A stretch of DNA of 64,000 bases from DATBLE01 sp963719325 (GTDB lineage Bacteria; Actinomycetota; Thermoleophilia; Gaiellales; Gaiellaceae): assembly GCA_963719325.1 (NCBI GenBank), contig CAVRBW010000016.1:67844-131843 (forward strand), given 5' to 3'. This document shows, piece after piece, positions 25,098 to 32,637 of the stretch (position 1 is the first letter of the stretch; the number at the start of each line of letters is the position of its first letter). A program made the translations under genes and the position numbers. The notes beneath the pieces were generated by a model that made no database searches, was not told the DNA's origin, and worked only from the letters and a program-made list of their open reading frames with translations.

Positions 25098-25200
25098 TCC
25101 GAAATGACTAGGGCTCGCCAAAGCGAGCCCGTCGAGTCCTGCAGGAACGGACCCACCTCGGCTGGACTTCTGCCTCCCGGCTGCCAGCTGTCTTCGGCGA
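25098..25200 (-). promoter_or_regulatory. L10 leader RNA (autoregulatory rplJL leader)
   Basis: The minus-strand text CCGAAGACAGCTGG, followed 18 bases later by CCAGCCGAGGTGGG (25151-25197), matches the known L10-leader pattern: CCGAAGACAG, a GCTGG/CCAGC stem and the GAGGT turn where L10-L12 binds. A second hairpin (GGGCTCGC/GCGAGCCC, 25111-25130) lies between it and the rplJ ribosome-binding site and could transmit the signal. Known role of the class: feedback repression by excess L10. Confidence 0.85.
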
Positions 25201-25212
25201 GTGTCTGGTCGG

Positions 25213-25950
25213 TTAGGCGGTAACTGTAGCCGCTTCCTCCGCGAGCTCTTCCGTGATCCCGCGCGTTCGCGTCGTGTCGACGTGCACGCCCGGGCCCATC
25301 GTCGTCGTCAACGTGATCGTGTGGATGTACCGACCCTTCGCCGCCGACGGCTTCGCGCGCACGATCTCCTCGATCACCGTCGCGTAGTTCTCGAGGAGCA
25401 GGCGCTCGTCGAAGCTCTTCTTGCCGATCGGCAGGTGGACGTTCGCGCCGCGGTCGGTGCGGTACTCGAGCTTGCCGGCCTTCGATTCCTGGACCGCCTT
25501 GGCGACGTCGAACGTGACCGTCCCCGTCTTCGGGTTCGGCATCTTGCCGCGCGGACCAAGGATGCGCCCCAGCTTGCCGACCGTTCCCATCAGATCGGGC
25601 GTCGCGATCGCGACGTCGAAGTCGTCGAAGCCGCCCTCGATCTGCGCGGCGAGATCGGCGGCGCCGACGACGTCCGCGCCGGCGGCCTGCGCCTCCTTCG
25701 CCTTCTCGCCCTCTGCGAAGACCGCGACCCGAAGCTCCTTGCCGGTGCCGTGCGGGAGCATCAACGTTCCGCGGAGCTGCTGGTCGGCGTGGCGGACGTT
25801 CAGCCCGAGCCGAACGTGCGCCTCGACGGTCTCGTCGAACTTGGGCCCGTCCCAGTTCTTCAGCATGCGGATCGCCGCGAGCGGCGAGTAGGCCTGCTCG
25901 CGGTCGATGCCCGCGCGCGCCGACCGGTACTTCTTGCCGTGCGCGCTCAC
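25213..25950 (-). CDS. rplA: 50S ribosomal protein L1 (uL1)
   Basis: Large-subunit protein uL1, the mobile L1 stalk that moves deacylated tRNA, and in many bacteria a repressor of its own mRNA. It has 245 residues. Motifs include GRILGPRGKMPNPKTGTVTF and the N-terminal GKKYRSARAGIDREQAYSP. The start is GTG at 25948-25950, overlapping the rplK stop (GTGA), so translation is coupled to L11. The leader of rplJ follows after its stop. Confidence 0.97.
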   Translation of the reverse strand: MSAHGKKYRSARAGIDREQAYSPLAAIRMLKNWDGPKFDETVEAHVRLGLNVRHADQQLRGTLMLPHGTGKELRVAVFAEGEKAKEAQAAGADVVGAADLAAQIEGGFDDFDVAIATPDLMGTVGKLGRILGPRGKMPNPKTGTVTFDVAKAVQESKAGKLEYRTDRGANVHLPIGKKSFDERLLLENYATVIEEIVRAKPSAAKGRYIHTITLTTTMGPGVHVDTTRTRGITEELAEEAATVTA

Positions 25951-26372
25951 GCTTCCACCTCGACGCCCATCGAACGTGCCGTTCCGGCAATCACTTGCAT
26001 CGCCGCCTCGATGTCACGGGCGTTCAGGTCGGGCATCTTCGTCTCGGCGATCTGGCGCACTTGCTCCCTGCGGAGCCGGCCGACCTTGTCGCGGTTCGGC
26101 TCCGCCGAGCCCTTCTCGAGATTGAGCGCTTCCTTGATCAAGACCGCGGCTGGCGGCGTCTTCGTGATGAAGGTGAAGGAGCGATCCTCGAAGACCGTGA
26201 TCTCGACCGGCGTGATACGGCCGTTCTCCTGGGCGGTCTGGGCGTTGAACGCCTTGCAGAACTCCATGATGTTCACGCCGTGCTGACCGAGCGCGGGACC
26301 GACAGGCGGCGCCGGGTTGGCCTGCCCGCCGGGGATCTGCAGCTTGATCATCGTCAATATCTTCTTTGCCAC
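25947..26372 (-). CDS. rplK: 50S ribosomal protein L11 (uL11)
   Basis: Large-subunit protein uL11 of the GTPase-associated centre, required for the stringent response by RelA-type enzymes. It has 141 residues, starting at GTG 26370-26372 (AKKILTMIKLQIPGGQANPA). The proline-rich helix region PPVGPALGQHGVNIMEFCK and the C-terminal rRNA-binding RQIAETKMPDLNARDIEAAM are intact. A stem-loop that includes the nusG stop lies just upstream. Confidence 0.97.
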   Translation of the reverse strand: MAKKILTMIKLQIPGGQANPAPPVGPALGQHGVNIMEFCKAFNAQTAQENGRITPVEITVFEDRSFTFITKTPPAAVLIKEALNLEKGSAEPNRDKVGRLRREQVRQIAETKMPDLNARDIEAAMQVIAGTARSMGVEVEA

Positions 26373-26382
26373 GTCTGCCTTT

Positions 26383-26411
26383 CTAGGGAAACGGCTCCGC
26401 CGTTTTCCTAG
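26383..26411. repeat. 13-bp inverted repeat spanning the nusG stop codon
   Basis: Arms CTAGGGAAACGGC (26383-26395) and GCCGTTTTCCTAG (26399-26411) pair with one mismatch (on the minus strand A-C) around a 3-nt loop. The right arm contains the nusG TAG. It lies 11 bases before the rplK GTG and could affect ribosome or polymerase passage between the two genes. Confidence 0.75.
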
Positions 26412-26938
26412 TCGATCTTCTTCACCTGGTCGAAGCCGAGCTCGACCGGGACCTGGCGCTCGAAGATGTCCACGAGCACCTTCAGCTTCTGTCCCTCGGG
26501 GTTGACCTCGACGATCTCGCCGTCGAAATCGGAGAGCGGCCCTGAGGTTACCTTCACCGATTCGCCGAGCGAGAACTCGACTTGCGTGCGCGGACGGTCG
26601 CCGCCGGCGGCGCCGGTGTGCAGGATGCGGTCGACCTCGCCCTGGGAGAGAGGAACCGGCTTGGAGCCTGCCCCGACGAAGCCGGTGACGCCGGGCGTGT
26701 TCTTGACGACCGCCCAGGCGTCGTCGTTCAGGTCCATGTTCACGAGCACGTAGCCCGGAAGGACGCGTTTTTCCGCCTGCACCTTCTGCCCGTCCTTCGT
26801 CTCGATCACCTGCTCGGTGGGGACGACGACACGCCGGAACCGCACCTGCTGGTTCATCGAGTCGATCCGGTGCTCGAGGTTGGTCTTCACCTTGTTCTCG
26901 TGCCCGGAATAGGTGTTGATCACGTACCACTGGAACAT
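26408..26938 (-). CDS. nusG: Transcription termination/antitermination factor NusG
   Basis: RNA-polymerase-binding elongation factor that couples transcription to Rho or the ribosome. It has 176 residues. The NGN domain (MFQWYVINTYSGHENKVKTN to about 110) includes VLPGYVLVNM, and the KOW domain follows with ESVKVTSGPLSDFDGEIVEV. No large insertion is seen. It sits in the canonical secE-nusG-rplK-rplA order, 12 bases after secE. Confidence 0.97.
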   Translation of the reverse strand: MFQWYVINTYSGHENKVKTNLEHRIDSMNQQVRFRRVVVPTEQVIETKDGQKVQAEKRVLPGYVLVNMDLNDDAWAVVKNTPGVTGFVGAGSKPVPLSQGEVDRILHTGAAGGDRPRTQVEFSLGESVKVTSGPLSDFDGEIVEVNPEGQKLKVLVDIFERQVPVELGFDQVKKID

Positions 26939-26950
26939 ACGAGGGCTTCC

Positions 26951-27280
26951 TTACTGGCCGAGGAGGACTCTGCTGACGAACTTGTTGAACACCTGATCGG
27001 CCACGTACAGGTAAGAGCCGATGATCACGCAGGCGATGATCACGACCACCGTGCCCTGGATCACCTGGTTCTGACCTGGCCACTCGACCTTGCGCAGCTC
27101 GCCGACCGACTCCCCGATGAAGCGCTTGACGCCGCTTCCCGGCACCGTCCGAGGCTGGCTCGGGATCGCCTGGACGGCCGGTCGCATGGACGCCTGTCCG
27201 TCGCGTGAAGGGCGGGGAGCCGCCGAGCGGTCCCTCGCCTCGCGCCGCGCGCGCCTCTCGGCTCGCGTCTGTCGCGCCAT
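26951..27280 (-). CDS. secE: Preprotein translocase subunit SecE
   Basis: Single-span SecE that clamps the SecY channel in the inner membrane. It has 109 residues. The basic N-terminus ARQTRAERRARREARDRSAA precedes the amphipathic helix VKRFIGESVGELRKVEWPGQ, a conserved SecE signature, and one membrane helix (VIQGTVVVIIACVIIGSYLY). The ATG at 27278-27280 overlaps the rpmG TAA (TAATG), which fixes the start over longer upstream alternatives. Confidence 0.96.
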   Translation of the reverse strand: MARQTRAERRARREARDRSAAPRPSRDGQASMRPAVQAIPSQPRTVPGSGVKRFIGESVGELRKVEWPGQNQVIQGTVVVIIACVIIGSYLYVADQVFNKFVSRVLLGQ

Positions 27281-27444
27281 TAGCGCGTCTCCCGATGCGC
27301 CGTGTGACGGCCGCACCAGCGACAGTACTTCTTCATCTCGACTCGGTCCGGCGTGTTCCGCTTCGATTTCATCGTCTCGTAGTTGCGCCGCTTGCACTCG
27401 GTGCAGGCGAGCGTGATCTTCTCTCTGACGCCGGTCTTTGCCAC
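27280..27444 (-). CDS. rpmG: 50S ribosomal protein L33 (bL33)
   Basis: Small large-subunit protein of 54 residues. The sequence MAKTGVREKITLACTECKRR, with NYETMKSKRNTPDRVEMKKY and CRWCGRHTAHRETR, carries the two CxxC pairs of the zinc-binding L33 form. The start is GTG at 27442-27444 with AGGAAAG upstream. Its stop overlaps the secE start. tRNA-Met lies 38 bases before it, probably in the same transcript. Confidence 0.96.
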   Translation of the reverse strand: MAKTGVREKITLACTECKRRNYETMKSKRNTPDRVEMKKYCRWCGRHTAHRETR

Positions 27445-27482
27445 GTTGTTCTTTCCTGGATGTCGCGTGCTTTTGGAGGAGG

Positions 27483-27556
27483 TAGCGGCGGGAGGACTCG
27501 AACCTCCGACACGCGGATTATGATTCCGCTGCTCTAACCAACTGAGCTACGCCGCC
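27483..27556 (-). tRNA. tRNA-Met (CAT), elongator-like
   Basis: Cloverleaf on the minus strand: acceptor GGCGGCG/CGCCGCT, D-arm GCTC/GAGC, anticodon stem GCGGA/TCCGC with loop ATCATAA (anticodon CAT), and T-arm GGAGG-TTCGAGT-CCTCC. The 5' end is at 27556; A73 is followed by CC but no encoded CCA. The first pair is G-U. The body resembles elongator Met rather than initiator; an Ile2 (lysidine) tRNA is a less likely reading. A TACACT box about 11 bases upstream (27567-27572) may be its -10. Confidence 0.93.
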
Positions 27557-27702
27557 GCGCGGCACGAGTGTAGCAGCCGCGTCCGGGGCTTTCTCTAGAT
27601 TCACGACCGTGAGCCGTAGGCTTGACGGAGGCGACCACCGGCGTAGGCTCGACGGCGCCGGCAAGGAGCGCAGGTGCCGGCTTTGCCGGCGCTGAAGCGG
27701 GT

Positions 27703-27849
27703 ATGAGCTCCGAGGCATGCTGGCGGTGCGGAGTCGAGATGCGCTGGGTGCACGGGACCTGGCAGTGCCCGCATTGCCGGCTGAAGCTTGGCTGCTGCGA
27801 AGGGGAGCCGCAGCGAGTGTGCCCGCCGCGTCCGGAACGGAAGCCGTGA
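27703..27849 (+). CDS. 48-residue zinc-ribbon protein
   Basis: Short open frame from ATG 27703: MSSEACWRCGVEMRWVHGTW, then QCPHCRLKLGCCEGEPQRVC. Two CxxC knuckles about 14 residues apart plus a CC and a final Cys form a plausible zinc ribbon or rubredoxin-like metal site. The rest is short and basic. There is no convincing ribosome-binding site, but a longer in-frame start exists at 27622. Function unknown; it could be a regulator or a small metal-binding protein. Confidence 0.55.
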   Translation: MSSEACWRCGVEMRWVHGTWQCPHCRLKLGCCEGEPQRVCPPRPERKP

Positions 27850-28008
27850 CCCGCCGATTGGCCCGCTCGAGACTGCGCGCATGCCCGCGCGCACGTCTGC
27901 CCTCTTTCTCGAAGCCGAACCGCTGCCTGCCCTCGCCGGTCGCGAGGATCGCGCGCGCAAGCGTGTGCGCGAGCAGGACGCGGCGCAGGCCGCGCAGCGC
28001 ATAGGCGA

Positions 28009-28221
28009 CTACGGGAACGCCTCCGGCTGCAGGCGGTCGTCGGGGCGCACCGTCCAGAGCTCCTGACCCGCAAGCCGCAACCCGAGTCGAACGAGCCGCG
28101 TGCCGACAGCCACTCTGATCGGACGACGAGAGACCCGAAAGTCCCTGCGAATCAACTCGGCCCGGTCACGCCAGATCGCATTGCGGGTCGGTAAGTCGAA
28201 CAACACGGCCTGCACCCCCAA
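28009..28221 (-). CDS. Small hypothetical protein (70 residues)
   Basis: Open frame divergent from marR, reading VLFDLPTRNAIWRDRAELIR and later VAVGTRLVRLGLRLAGQELW. It has a C-terminal amphipathic helix but no known domain. It starts at a TTG or GTG (28213-28221) that adjoins the MarR operator array, so the regulator could repress both directions. Codon choice is mixed, with rare TTA and AGA; it may be spurious. Confidence 0.35.
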   Translation of the reverse strand: MGVQAVLFDLPTRNAIWRDRAELIRRDFRVSRRPIRVAVGTRLVRLGLRLAGQELWTVRPDDRLQPEAFP

Positions 28222-28223
28222 TC

Positions 28224-28295
28224 TCTCGACGTCAACCTTCTCGACGTCGAGAAACTACCAAGTGCGGTGTCTTGACGTCAAGAGATTTGACGTGG
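28224..28295. promoter_or_regulatory. Operator array upstream of marR
   Basis: Four GACGTC-type centres lie at 28230.5, 28245.5, 28276.5 and 28291.5, spaced 15, 31 and 15 bp. The inner two are perfect palindromes, TTCTCGACGTCGAGAA (28238-28253) and TCTTGACGTCAAGA (28270-28283); the outer two are half-matched. This arrangement fits binding of MarR dimers on one helix face. Confidence 0.75.
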
Positions 28296-28307
28296 AACAA
28301 TGTCGAG

Positions 28308-28832
28308 GTGGCGAAGACCTCGGAGCGGCAGGACCAGGTCGACAAGTTCCTCGCGTCGATCCGCGACGAGCTTCCGCCTGAGCTCGATCTGACCGTCGAG
28401 GGAATCGTCGACCGCATCAGCAAGCTGAGCAAGCGTCTGAAGCGCATGATGGAGGAGTCTCTCGCCGAGTACGACCTCACCTGGGGCGAGTGGAAGGTCC
28501 TGAGCTACTTGCGCCACCAGGGCGGCCCCTACTCCTGCTCGCCCGGCCGTCTCGCGGAGCACCTCGAGCTCTCCAGCGGGGCGATGACGAACCGGCTCGA
28601 CCAACTCGAGCGTGCCGGAGCGATCAGGCGCCTTCCCGATCCGAGCGACCGACGTGGCGTCCAGGTGCAGTTGACTCCGGCCGGCCAGAAGCTCGGCAGG
28701 GAGGCAATCGTCAACGCCGCGGCCAAGGAGGCGCTCGTCGTCACTGCGCTGAACCAGCGGGAGCGCGACCAGCTGAACGCGCTGTTGCGGAGGCTCATGC
28801 TCGCGTTCGACGAGCTCCACCCGGGCCACTGA
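28308..28832 (+). CDS. MarR-family transcriptional regulator
   Basis: Winged-helix dimeric regulator of 174 residues. The helical N-terminus leads to the DNA-binding part: TWGEWKVLSYLRHQ, GRLAEHLELSSGAMTNRLDQ, then wing GAIRRLPDPSDRRGVQVQLT with the MarR signature DxRxxxVxLT-like motif. I used the GTG at 28308; the frame is open to a TTG inside the operator (28272), so the transcript may be short-leadered. Its TGA overlaps the ATG of the ABC ATPase (TGATG). It probably represses its own exporter operon. Confidence 0.88.
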   Translation: MAKTSERQDQVDKFLASIRDELPPELDLTVEGIVDRISKLSKRLKRMMEESLAEYDLTWGEWKVLSYLRHQGGPYSCSPGRLAEHLELSSGAMTNRLDQLERAGAIRRLPDPSDRRGVQVQLTPAGQKLGREAIVNAAAKEALVVTALNQRERDQLNALLRRLMLAFDELHPGH

Positions 28833-29803
28833 TGGCGGCGATCGAGGCTGACGGCCTCGTCAGGACGTACAGGACGTCGACGGGGATCGTCCGGCGTCGC
28901 ATGATCGAGGTCGAGGCCGTGCGCGGCGTCTCGTTCGAGGTCGCCGAAGGCGAGCTCTTCGGCCTCCTCGGCCCGAACGGCGCCGGCAAGACGACGACGA
29001 TCAAGATGCTGATCACGCTGCTGATTCCGACCGCCGGCTCGGCGCGGGTGCTCGGCTACGACGTCGTCAAGGACGCGCGCGAGGTGCGACGCCGGATCGG
29101 CTATGTCTTCGGAGGCGAGCGCGGCTTGTACGAGCGTCTCTCCGGGCTCGACAACCTGCGGTACTTCGCCGAGCTGTACGCCGTACCGCCGCGAGAGCAG
29201 CGCCGTCGAATCGCCGAGCTACTGGAGCTCGTCGGCCTGTCGGGGAGAGAGAAGGAGCGGGTCGAGGGGTACTCGCGCGGCATGCGCCAGCGATTGCACA
29301 TCGCCCGAGGCCTGCTTCACGATCCGCCGGTCGTGTTCCTCGACGAGCCGACGATCGGCGTCGATCCCGTCGGGGCGCGCGAGTTGCGCAGGACGATCGC
29401 GGCGCTGACCGAGGCGGGCAAGACCGTTCTCCTGACGACGCACTACATGTTCGAGGCCGACGACCTCTGCGACCGGATCGCCGTGATCAACAGGGGCGAG
29501 ATCGTCGCCGAGGGAACGCCCCGGACCCTGAAGGAGATCGTCGCCGACCGGACGGTGGTGGAGATCGAGGCGTTCGGAATCAACGACAGCGCGATCGAGC
29601 GGATCCGGAGGGCGCCGGGCGTGACCTCTGTGTCGGTCGAGGAGCGCGAGCAGGCCCAGGTGCTCCTCGTCCAGTCCTCGAAGGGACTCGAGCTGACGCA
29701 ATCGCTGCTCGGAATGCTGGACGGCGCAACCGTCGGTCGAGTCGCGGCACGGGAGCCGACCCTCGAGGACGCCTACGTCGCCCTGGTCGGGGAAGCGGCA
29801 TGA
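28832..29803 (+). CDS. ABC-2 type exporter, ATP-binding subunit
   Basis: Cytoplasmic ATPase of 323 residues that drives an ABC-2 exporter. Walker A is GPNGAGKTTTIKML (about 49-62), the signature is YSRGMRQR, Walker B VVFLDEPTIGVD, and the switch His lies in LLTTHYMFEADD. The C-terminal domain resembles those of DrrA-type drug exporters. It is coupled to marR upstream and overlaps the first permease by 4 nt. The substrate is unknown; antibiotic or lipid export is usual for the class. Confidence 0.92.
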   Translation: MAAIEADGLVRTYRTSTGIVRRRMIEVEAVRGVSFEVAEGELFGLLGPNGAGKTTTIKMLITLLIPTAGSARVLGYDVVKDAREVRRRIGYVFGGERGLYERLSGLDNLRYFAELYAVPPREQRRRIAELLELVGLSGREKERVEGYSRGMRQRLHIARGLLHDPPVVFLDEPTIGVDPVGARELRRTIAALTEAGKTVLLTTHYMFEADDLCDRIAVINRGEIVAEGTPRTLKEIVADRTVVEIEAFGINDSAIERIRRAPGVTSVSVEEREQAQVLLVQSSKGLELTQSLLGMLDGATVGRVAAREPTLEDAYVALVGEAA

Positions 29804-30570
29804 GGGCGGCCCGGCTGATCGGAGTCGGGCTGCGCTTTCACGTCAAGAGCCTGACGCTCTCGTGGTTCTTCCTCCTCACCTCTGTCTTCATGCCCCTACT
29901 GGTGGCGACCGTCGCCTTCTACATGTTCAAGTCGGGAGGACGCCCGGGGACGCTCTTCTACGCCTCGCTCGGCGCAGCCGTCTACGGAATCTGGTCTTCG
30001 ACCCTCTTCGGCTCGGGCGGGGCGATCCAGTGGCAGCGATGGCAGGGCACGCTGGAGGTACTGGTCTCGACGCCGACGCCGTTCATCCTGGTCATCCTCC
30101 CGCTGACGCTTGCAACGTCGACGATCGGCGTGTACTCGCTGAGCTCGACTCTTCTCTGGGGCCGCCTCGCGTTCGGGATCCCGTTCTCGATCGAGCACCC
30201 CTTCGCCTTCGTCGTGGCGGTGCCCACGACGATTCTCAGCCTCGGCCTGCTCGGGCTTCTGTTCGCGTCGACGTTCGTCCTCTACCGCAACGCGAACGCG
30301 CTCTCGAACATGCTCGAGTGGCCCGTGCTCCTCGTCACCGGGATGCTGGTGCCGCTTTCGCTCCTGCCCGGCTGGTCGCATCCGATCGCCTGGGTGCTCG
30401 CGCCCACCTGGGGCGTCCGCGGAATTCGTGAGGCGGCGCTCGGCGGGACGCCCTGGCCGGACATCGCCATCACCGCCGGCCTCGGTGCCGCCTATTTCAT
30501 GCTCGGCATGGTCTTCCTCAGGTACTTCGAGGCCGCCGCCCGGAAGCACGCGACCCTCTCACTGACTTGA
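29800..30570 (+). CDS. ABC-2 type exporter, permease subunit 1
   Basis: Integral membrane subunit of 256 residues with about six helices, for example LSWFFLLTSVFMPLLVATVA, FILVILPLTLATSTIGVYSL and LLVTGMLVPLSLLPGWSHPI. The loop WQRWQGTLEVLVSTPTP matches the cytoplasmic ATPase-contact region of ABC-2 permeases. Start ATG overlaps the ATPase stop (ATGA) and its stop overlaps the next start (TTGA). It probably pairs with the following permease as a heterodimer. Confidence 0.9.
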   Translation: MRAARLIGVGLRFHVKSLTLSWFFLLTSVFMPLLVATVAFYMFKSGGRPGTLFYASLGAAVYGIWSSTLFGSGGAIQWQRWQGTLEVLVSTPTPFILVILPLTLATSTIGVYSLSSTLLWGRLAFGIPFSIEHPFAFVVAVPTTILSLGLLGLLFASTFVLYRNANALSNMLEWPVLLVTGMLVPLSLLPGWSHPIAWVLAPTWGVRGIREAALGGTPWPDIAITAGLGAAYFMLGMVFLRYFEAAARKHATLSLT

Positions 30571-31355
30571 CGGGGTTCTTGCGTGTGTTCTTCATCGGCG
30601 GCGTGATCGCGTACCGCGGCCTCTTCAACTGGATCCGCCCCACGATGTACATCCCGACGATGCTGATCGGACCGCTCTTCCAGATCCTCTTCTTCGCGTA
30701 TCTCGGCCGCTACAGCAGGCTGCAGAACGACGCTTTCTTCGTCGTCGGCAACGCGATCCAGGCCTCGGCGATGTCAGCGGTCTTTGCGGGAACGATGACG
30801 ATCGCGAACGAGCGGCAGTTCCAGACGCTCTCACCGTTGCTTGCGACGCCGGCGAACCGCTTCGCGCTCTTCATGGGACGCGCGCTGCCGGTGATCGCCA
30901 GCGGCCTGTTCGTCTCCGCGTGGGGCTTCCTGATGGGCCGGCTGCTGCTCGACTTCCATCCCCCGGTCTCCAGCTTGCCCGCTCTGGCGCTCGTCACCTT
31001 CGTCAGCGTCGTGGCGTGCACGTCCTTCGGGCTGACGATCGGCTCGATCGGTCTGCGCGCCCGCGACGTGTTCATGTCGGCCAACATGGCCTACTACCTG
31101 ATGTGGCTCCTGTGCGGAGTGAACATCCCGCTCGACTCACTACCCGGCTGGCTTTCGCAGATCGGCCGGCTGCTGCCGTTGACGCACGGGATCGCAGCCG
31201 GCCGCGAGATCGCGGCGGGCGCGAGTCTCGGCTCGGTGGACGGTCTCGTCGTCACCGAGCTCGGGATCGGCGTCGCCTGGGCCGTCCTCGCCTTCGGGCT
31301 CATTCGCTGGTTCGAGTTCGAAGGCCGCCGCCGCGCCTCGCTCGAGACGTACTAG
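30567..31355 (+). CDS. ABC-2 type exporter, permease subunit 2
   Basis: Integral membrane subunit of 262 residues starting at TTG 30567. Helices include YIPTMLIGPLFQILFFAYLG, FGLTIGSIGLRARD preceded by a long hydrophobic run, and GVAWAVLAFGLIRWFEFEGR. The motif ANERQFQTLSPLLATPANRF is the ABC-2 coupling region, parallel to that of permease 1. The gene closes the marR-ATPase-permease-permease operon and its stop overlaps a convergent small gene by four bases. Confidence 0.9.
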   Translation: MTGFLRVFFIGGVIAYRGLFNWIRPTMYIPTMLIGPLFQILFFAYLGRYSRLQNDAFFVVGNAIQASAMSAVFAGTMTIANERQFQTLSPLLATPANRFALFMGRALPVIASGLFVSAWGFLMGRLLLDFHPPVSSLPALALVTFVSVVACTSFGLTIGSIGLRARDVFMSANMAYYLMWLLCGVNIPLDSLPGWLSQIGRLLPLTHGIAAGREIAAGASLGSVDGLVVTELGIGVAWAVLAFGLIRWFEFEGRRRASLETY

Positions 31356-31594
31356 TCGGAGAGCAGCAGGCAGAGGCGCAGCAGGAGCTCCTGCAGGCGC
31401 TCGCCCTCGCCGGGATCGGCAGCCGCGATCTGGGCGATCGTCCACGCACAGTCGCGCTGTCGTTGCGGGTCGAGCTCCTCTCGGAGGAACGCGACCAGGT
31501 CGTCGTGAAGCGCCTCTCGCTCCTCGATCGGAACGTCCGCGACCACGCTGGCCGCATCCGCGAGTAGCGTCAACTCAGGGGTGGAGACGGCCAC
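31352..31594 (-). CDS. Small helical hypothetical protein (80 residues)
   Basis: Open frame from GTG 31592-31594: AVSTPELTLLADAASVVADV, then EALHDDLVAFLREELDPQRQ and ERLQELLLRLCLLLSD. It is predicted all-helical and acidic, with no known domain. GC-rich third positions fit a real gene. Its TAG overlaps the stop of the convergent ABC permease (CTAG). Function unknown. Confidence 0.5.
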   Translation of the reverse strand: MAVSTPELTLLADAASVVADVPIEEREALHDDLVAFLREELDPQRQRDCAWTIAQIAAADPGEGERLQELLLRLCLLLSD

Positions 31595-31642
31595 TGCGCC
31601 AGTCTCCGCACACCCGGGGCCCGACGACTAGCCGCAAATCGA

Positions 31643-32491
31643 CTACGCGCGAAGAGCGCTGACCGCGGCGACGCCGGCGGCGATCACGACCACGCCGACG
31701 ACGCCGCTGCGTCCGAGTCGCTCGCGGAACATGAAGGTGGCAACGACCGCGGAGATCGCGGCGAACTGCGACCCCAGGACCGCGGTGATCGCGATGCCGT
31801 GGCGAGCTCCGATCGAATACGAGACGAAGCCGGTGACCTCTGCCAGTCCCGATCCGATCACGTACGGCAGCGCGGCCCGGGTGATTCGCAGGCGGCCGAG
31901 CGCGATCAACGGGACGGTGACGAGCACGACTCCGAACAGCCGCGGCGGCAGCACGGCCCAGGCGATCGGCAGGTCGATGCTCGCTCGGCCGGTGGCATAC
32001 AGGCTCGACCCGAACGACAGTGCCGCGCCGAGCGCGAGGAGCGCCGCGCGAGCATTGCCCCGCTTGTTCTCCTCCCCGCCGTCGGCGGAGCGAGCCGCCA
32101 GGATCACCCCCACCGCGATCACTCCGAGCGCGACGCCCGTGCCCGCGCCGAGGCTCTCGCCGGCCGCAACGGCGATCACCGCCGCGACCGCGCCCTCGGA
32201 CGACGAGATCGAAGCGACGACACCGACCTTGCCGAGGCGCATCCCGCTGTAGACGAGCAGGAGCCCGACGATGTTGCCGGCGCCGGCAACGGTGAGCCAG
32301 CCCGCCGCCCCTCCGTCGAGCTCGGAAGGCTTGCCCTCGGCGAGCACGACCGGGCCCACGACGACGAGACCGGTGAGCATCACCCACCCGAGGGTGACCG
32401 GGGATCCGATCAGCCGGCTCGCGCGCGCGGCGGTCAACGACGTGACCGCCCAGGAGAGGGCCGCCCCGAGCCCGCCGAGGATTGCAATCAA
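31643..32491 (-). CDS. EamA/DMT-superfamily transporter
   Basis: Drug/metabolite transporter-type membrane protein of 282 residues with about ten helices in two EamA halves. Repeat 1 runs from IAILGGLGAALSWAVTSLTA and repeat 2 from ARAALLALGAALSFGSSLYA. Segment ISSSEGAVAAVIAVAAGESL is the typical EamA helix pair. The start is TTG at 32489-32491. Substrate unknown. It follows the LLM oxidoreductase by about 147 bases, which hold copy 2 of the dispersed element. Confidence 0.85.
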   Translation of the reverse strand: MIAILGGLGAALSWAVTSLTAARASRLIGSPVTLGWVMLTGLVVVGPVVLAEGKPSELDGGAAGWLTVAGAGNIVGLLLVYSGMRLGKVGVVASISSSEGAVAAVIAVAAGESLGAGTGVALGVIAVGVILAARSADGGEENKRGNARAALLALGAALSFGSSLYATGRASIDLPIAWAVLPPRLFGVVLVTVPLIALGRLRITRAALPYVIGSGLAEVTGFVSYSIGARHGIAITAVLGSQFAAISAVVATFMFRERLGRSGVVGVVVIAAGVAAVSALRA

Positions 32492-32532
32492 GCGCTACCC
32501 CTCCGCGCGGGCGAAAGCCTGTTGCTGTCGCC

Positions 32533-32633
32533 GCCGCGACCGACATGGCGGGCGCGGCTTCGTGGCGCTTGCCGGGAGCACGCCTGTCTCTGGGGAAGGG
32601 GGCTCATGGGGGAAACCGGCTGTTTCCCCCATG
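32533..32633 (-). repeat. Dispersed two-hairpin element, copy 2
   Basis: On the minus strand, hairpin A is CATGGGGGAAAC, loop AGCCG, GTTTCCCCCATG (32605-32633), a perfect 12-bp stem. Hairpin B (32533-32558) has GCCGCG/CGCGGC arms and CCATGT in its loop. It begins five bases after the LLM oxidoreductase stop. Compared with copy 3, stem A has changed at two positions, each time on both sides. Confidence 0.88.
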
Positions 32634-32637
32634 CTGT

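Noticed and set aside
27674..27695. GCCGGC-TTT-GCCGGC hairpin before the zinc-ribbon gene
   Set aside because: Short GC palindromes of this type are expected by chance in this composition, and it lacks the features of the dispersed element.
27534..28073. Minus-strand frame of 179 codons after the tRNA
   Set aside because: Arg/Ala-rich shadow overlapping the zinc-ribbon frame; no start or domain support.
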